A DNA stretch of 64,000 bases from Ahrensia sp. (GTDB lineage Bacteria; Pseudomonadota; Alphaproteobacteria; Rhizobiales; Rhizobiaceae). Every line of letters starts with the position of its first letter. The stretch's first letter is position 1. The translations under genes and the position numbers were made by a program. The stretch lies in assembly GCA_002706335.1 (NCBI GenBank), contig PAKZ01000019.1:1-64000 (forward strand), in the 5' to 3' direction. Positions 61,349 through 64,000 of this stretch are shown one piece after another. The notes beneath the pieces are model-generated. The model saw only the letters and a list, made by a program, of their open reading frames with translations. It was not told the origin of the DNA and did no database searches.

Positions 61349-62212
61349 TTATAGCCAGAAATCGCCGGCGGCATAGGATTCGGCCGACAATTCGATGATC
61401 TCCGTCGTGGTCGATTCCTGGCGTGCCTGATGGAACTTGCGCTGCAACTCCTGCGCGATTTCTTTGACATTGGCCCGCGCTCGCGTCATGGCGTTCATCC
61501 GCGCATCGTTTTCCGCAGCAAAGCCCAGCATCAGCGCCTCGCAGATCTCGGTGAAGACATATTCTTCCACCAACTGCGCGATAAGCTCCACCGCCGGGAT
61601 CATGATCAAGGGTGCGACAGGACTGCGAGACCGCGCGATCCGAGAAAAATCGAAAGGCATGAGCTGGCGCACGGTGAGGTCGTTTTCCGGTGTCGCCGGA
61701 TCGGCATAGACGATGCTGACATGCTGCACCGCGCCACTTTCGAGGCTATCGAACAGGGCATCGACAATACGGCTCGCGAGCCCGGGCACGTCAGCCGCAT
61801 GCGCGGCCATGTTCGCGGACCAGACCGAATCCTGACCGCGCGCCGCGAATTCGGAAATGCAGCGTTGCCCGATCAGCAGATATTGGCGGGTTTCCGCCTC
61901 CCCCTCGAGCGCCAAGGCACCGGTCACGATCCGCTCATTGTGCAGTCCGCTGAAACCCTGTGCCGCGCCGACGACGATCCGCAAATGCGTCACCGAAGCC
62001 GTTCCCGATTCCGGCACAAGCACCGACGACGGCACCAGCGACATCGCCTCGGCCATGGAACGGGCAACCGTTTCCTCGTGCTCGCGGATCGCCTGCAGGT
62101 GTTTTCGGGCCTCCTGCGCATGCGCTGCCGCCATGGCCCGCATCGCGACGATGACGCCCTCGATCTGGTCGATATTGGCGATGCGGTTCTTGATGTCCTC
62201 GAGATGAGGCAT
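61349..62212 (-). CDS. atpG: F1 gamma-like subunit of N-type ATPase
   Basis: 287 residues. N- and C-terminal helices of the rotor shaft ([30 protein letters not shown], and the C-terminal EIAQELQRKFHQARQESTTTEIIEL) flank a variable Rossmann-like middle. Divergent from housekeeping gamma, as expected of N-ATPases. ATG at 62212, overlapping the alpha stop by 4 bases. Last gene of the operon; about 210 bases follow without a gene, rich in A/T near 61310-61360 but with no clear terminator. Confidence 0.85.
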   Translation of the reverse strand: MPHLEDIKNRIANIDQIEGVIVAMRAMAAAHAQEARKHLQAIREHEETVARSMAEAMSLVPSSVLVPESGTASVTHLRIVVGAAQGFSGLHNERIVTGALALEGEAETRQYLLIGQRCISEFAARGQDSVWSANMAAHAADVPGLASRIVDALFDSLESGAVQHVSIVYADPATPENDLTVRQLMPFDFSRIARSRSPVAPLIMIPAVELIAQLVEEYVFTEICEALMLGFAAENDARMNAMTRARANVKEIAQELQRKFHQARQESTTTEIIELSAESYAAGDFWL

Positions 62213-63735
62213 TAGCCGCCTGCCTTCTCCACTGCCCGGCGCACGCAATCGCACAAGGCGGTCCTGATCGTGTCGCCGAGTTCGCCCGGCGCGGTACGAA
62301 ACGCCGCGAGCGCGGGCTCGCTGTCGATGATCGCGGGCAGCAAATCCTTGACCGCCTCGATCTTGTCCAGCGGCACCGTGTCGAGGATGCCGTCGCCCAG
62401 CGCCGCCAGAAGGGCGATCTGGTCGACAGGTCGCAACGGCGAGAAACGACGTTGCGCCAGCAAAGCTCCGATGCGCTCCCCATGGGCGATGCGCTTCTTG
62501 AGCGTCTCGTCGCCAAAACCGCCGAACCGTGAAAAGACCCGCAGTTCCAGATATTGCGCATAGTCGAGCCGCACCCGTCCCGCGACGGCTTTCAGGGCAT
62601 CGAGCTGCGCTTTGCCGCCGACGCGACTGACCGACATGCCGACATCGACCGCCGGGCGCTGATTGGCCGCGAACAGCTGGTTCGACAGGACGATCTGTCC
62701 ATCCGAGATCGAGATCAGATTGGTCGGGATATAGGCGGAAAGATTGCCCGCCTCGATCTCCGCTATCGGCAAAGCCGTCAGCGACCCGCCTCCCTTCTCG
62801 GGCGAAAGCTTCGCCGCGCGTTCGAGCAGGCGTGCATGCAGATAGAAGATATCGCCCGGATAGGCCTCGCGGCCGGGCGGCTGACGCGCCAGAAGCGCCA
62901 GTTCGCGATGCGTCGCGGCATGCTTGGTCAGGTCGTCGAGCACGATGAGCGCATGCCCTCCTCGATCGCGGATATGTTCGGCGACGGTCATCCCGGCGAA
63001 AGGCGCCAGCCAGCGCAGCCCCGGCTCCGCGGTCGCGGGCGCGACGACGAAGATGCAGCGGTCTGCAGCCCCCTTCTCCCGGATCGCGTCGACCGCGCGG
63101 CGCACCGCCGAGGCCCGCTGTCCGATCGCCACATAGACACAGACGATGTCCGTGTCCTTCTGGTTGATGATCGTGTCGACGGCGATTGAGGTCTTGCCGG
63201 TCGCCCGTTCGCCGATAATGAGTTCGCGCTGGCCACGGCCGATGGCAAACAGCGAGTCGATGACCAGCAGGCCGGTCTGCACCGGCTCGGACACGAAATC
63301 CCGGTCGATGATCGCCGGCGCCGGTTTCTCGACCGGTTCGAGATGCGTCATGTCGACGGGATCGCCCTCGTCCAGCACCCGCCCGAGCGGATCGATGATG
63401 CGGCCGAGCAGGCTGTCGCCGACCGGCACGCTGACGAGCTTGTGCAATCTTCGCACCGCCATGCCCGCGTCGACGCCCTCGCCGCTGTCGAGCAGCACAG
63501 CCTGGATCAGTTCGGTTTCGAGATTGAGTACAAAGGCGCGCGATCCGTTTTCGAATTCGAGCATTTCGCCGAGACGGGCCGCGCCAAGACCGGACACCGC
63601 GGCGAGGCCGTCAGAGATTTGCGTGACCCGCCCGATAGCCTCCGATCGCGCTCCGAGTTCGACGCTGCCGATCGTGTCGAACAGTCCCTTCAGTTCCGGA
63701 TCGCTGTCCGGCTTTTTCGGATCAACCTTGCTCAT
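62212..63735 (-). CDS. atpA: Alpha-like subunit of N-type ATPase
   Basis: 507 residues. Walker A reads GERATGKTS in place of the usual [21 protein letters not shown] and the arginine-finger region VSRVGGKAQ are present. The order F-A-G without a separate delta gene is typical of the horizontally spread Na+-translocating N-ATPase (atpDCQRBEFAG). It starts 14 bases inside the end of atpF. Confidence 0.9.
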   Translation of the reverse strand: MSKVDPKKPDSDPELKGLFDTIGSVELGARSEAIGRVTQISDGLAAVSGLGAARLGEMLEFENGSRAFVLNLETELIQAVLLDSGEGVDAGMAVRRLHKLVSVPVGDSLLGRIIDPLGRVLDEGDPVDMTHLEPVEKPAPAIIDRDFVSEPVQTGLLVIDSLFAIGRGQRELIIGERATGKTSIAVDTIINQKDTDIVCVYVAIGQRASAVRRAVDAIREKGAADRCIFVVAPATAEPGLRWLAPFAGMTVAEHIRDRGGHALIVLDDLTKHAATHRELALLARQPPGREAYPGDIFYLHARLLERAAKLSPEKGGGSLTALPIAEIEAGNLSAYIPTNLISISDGQIVLSNQLFAANQRPAVDVGMSVSRVGGKAQLDALKAVAGRVRLDYAQYLELRVFSRFGGFGDETLKKRIAHGERIGALLAQRRFSPLRPVDQIALLAALGDGILDTVPLDKIEAVKDLLPAIIDSEPALAAFRTAPGELGDTIRTALCDCVRRAVEKAGG

Positions 63736-64000
63736 GATCCGTCAGGGCCTTTGCCATGCGTTCTAGGTCAGATCCCAGCGAATTGCGGATAACGCCGTGG
63801 CGGCTTCGCAGCTCCAGCCCGGCAAGCAGGGTCTCGTCGACCTCGACAGGCAACGAGCCGTCTTGACCGACCATCTTGCCGATTGCCTCATCGACTTTCC
63901 CACGCTCCTCGTCGCTGAGCGCGCGCGGCGCGACCAGATGCAATCCGCCGCCATCGCTTAGGATCGCCGCCCGTTCCTCCTGCCCCAGTTTCGACAGCGC
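63722..64000 (-). CDS. atpF: F0 b-like subunit of N-type ATPase, C-terminal part
   Basis: The last 92 residues of a protein entering from the right edge ([14 protein letters not shown]..., ending [19 protein letters not shown]). The tail resembles the delta-like C-terminal region joined to the b subunit in N-ATPases, which lack a separate delta. It overlaps the start of the alpha gene by 14 bases. Identification rests mainly on gene order. Confidence 0.7.
   Translation of the reverse strand, partial: ALSKLGQEERAAILSDGGGLHLVAPRALSDEERGKVDEAIGKMVGQDGSLPVEVDETLLAGLELRSRHGVIRNSLGSDLERMAKALTDHEQG

Noticed and set aside
1-64000. Search by eye for tRNA, rRNA, CRISPR repeats, transposases, integrases and phage genes
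   Set aside because: None found; a dedicated search with covariance models would be needed to exclude small non-coding RNAs.

Overview
The window is GC-rich, densely coded bacterial chromosome, most likely from an alphaproteobacterium of the Hyphomicrobiales (Rhizobiales). The main evidence is an intact PhyR-NepR-EcfG general stress module, an RpoE-ChrR pair, HWE-type histidine kinases, DUF992 and other alphaproteobacterial families, and many FrcABC/RbsABC-type sugar importers. The tail of an N-type (Na+-type) ATPase operon and a SoeABC sulfite dehydrogenase would suit a marine or salt-tolerant member, but that is inference. No tRNA, rRNA, CRISPR array, insertion sequence or prophage was recognised.

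Layout. (1) 1-20.8 kb: a sugar uptake and oxidation locus. It has a broken gene end, a Gfo/Idh/MocA oxidoreductase, two complete CUT2-type ABC importers (1.8-7.2 kb and 9.5-14.2 kb), an FAH-fold dehydratase/hydrolase, SMP-30 lactonase, UxaA-family dehydratase, Zn-alcohol dehydrogenase, aldose dehydrogenase (aldo/keto reductase), a COG3618 lactonase and two GntR/FCD regulators. There are no sugar kinases or isomerases, so the enzymes fit a non-phosphorylative route (aldose -> lactone -> aldonate -> 2-keto-3-deoxyaldonate -> central metabolites), with L-fucose/D-arabinose-like sugars as the best guess. (2) 20.8-27 kb: an aromatic FAD-monooxygenase with a divergent MarR regulator, then MBL-panC-panB and an enoyl-CoA hydratase. 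(3) 27.1-31.8 kb: an RpoE-ChrR singlet-oxygen-type unit with a textbook sigma-E promoter and two further sigma-E-like promoters in front of the FAD oxidoreductase/DUF1365 pair and a DUF2177 gene. (4) 32-45.2 kb: a general stress island with nepR, ecfG, phyR, two HWE kinases, a lone receiver, Dps, PRC-barrel, DUF883, AI-2E, CsbD, DUF1328, DUF2254 and DUF992 proteins. Seven exact GGAAC-N16-CGTT promoters mark it as a physically clustered EcfG regulon. (5) 45.3-51 kb: a valine catabolism operon (mmsA, acyl-CoA dehydrogenase, HIBYL-CoA hydrolase, mmsB) with a divergent LysR gene. (6) 51-55.2 kb: pntAB transhydrogenase and a DUF475/TerC-like membrane protein. (7) 55.2-61.1 kb: soeABC with a divergent LysR, and a lone Flp pilin. 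(8) 61.3-64 kb: the F-A-G end of an N-ATPase operon running in from the right edge.

The strongest non-routine signals are the clustered EcfG promoters with invariant 16-base spacing, the sigma-E promoter set around rpoE-chrR, the five-component sugar importer with one binding protein but two ATPases and two permeases, and AT-rich palindromes in front of several sugar genes that suggest a shared operator. No wholly new system could be proven from sequence alone.
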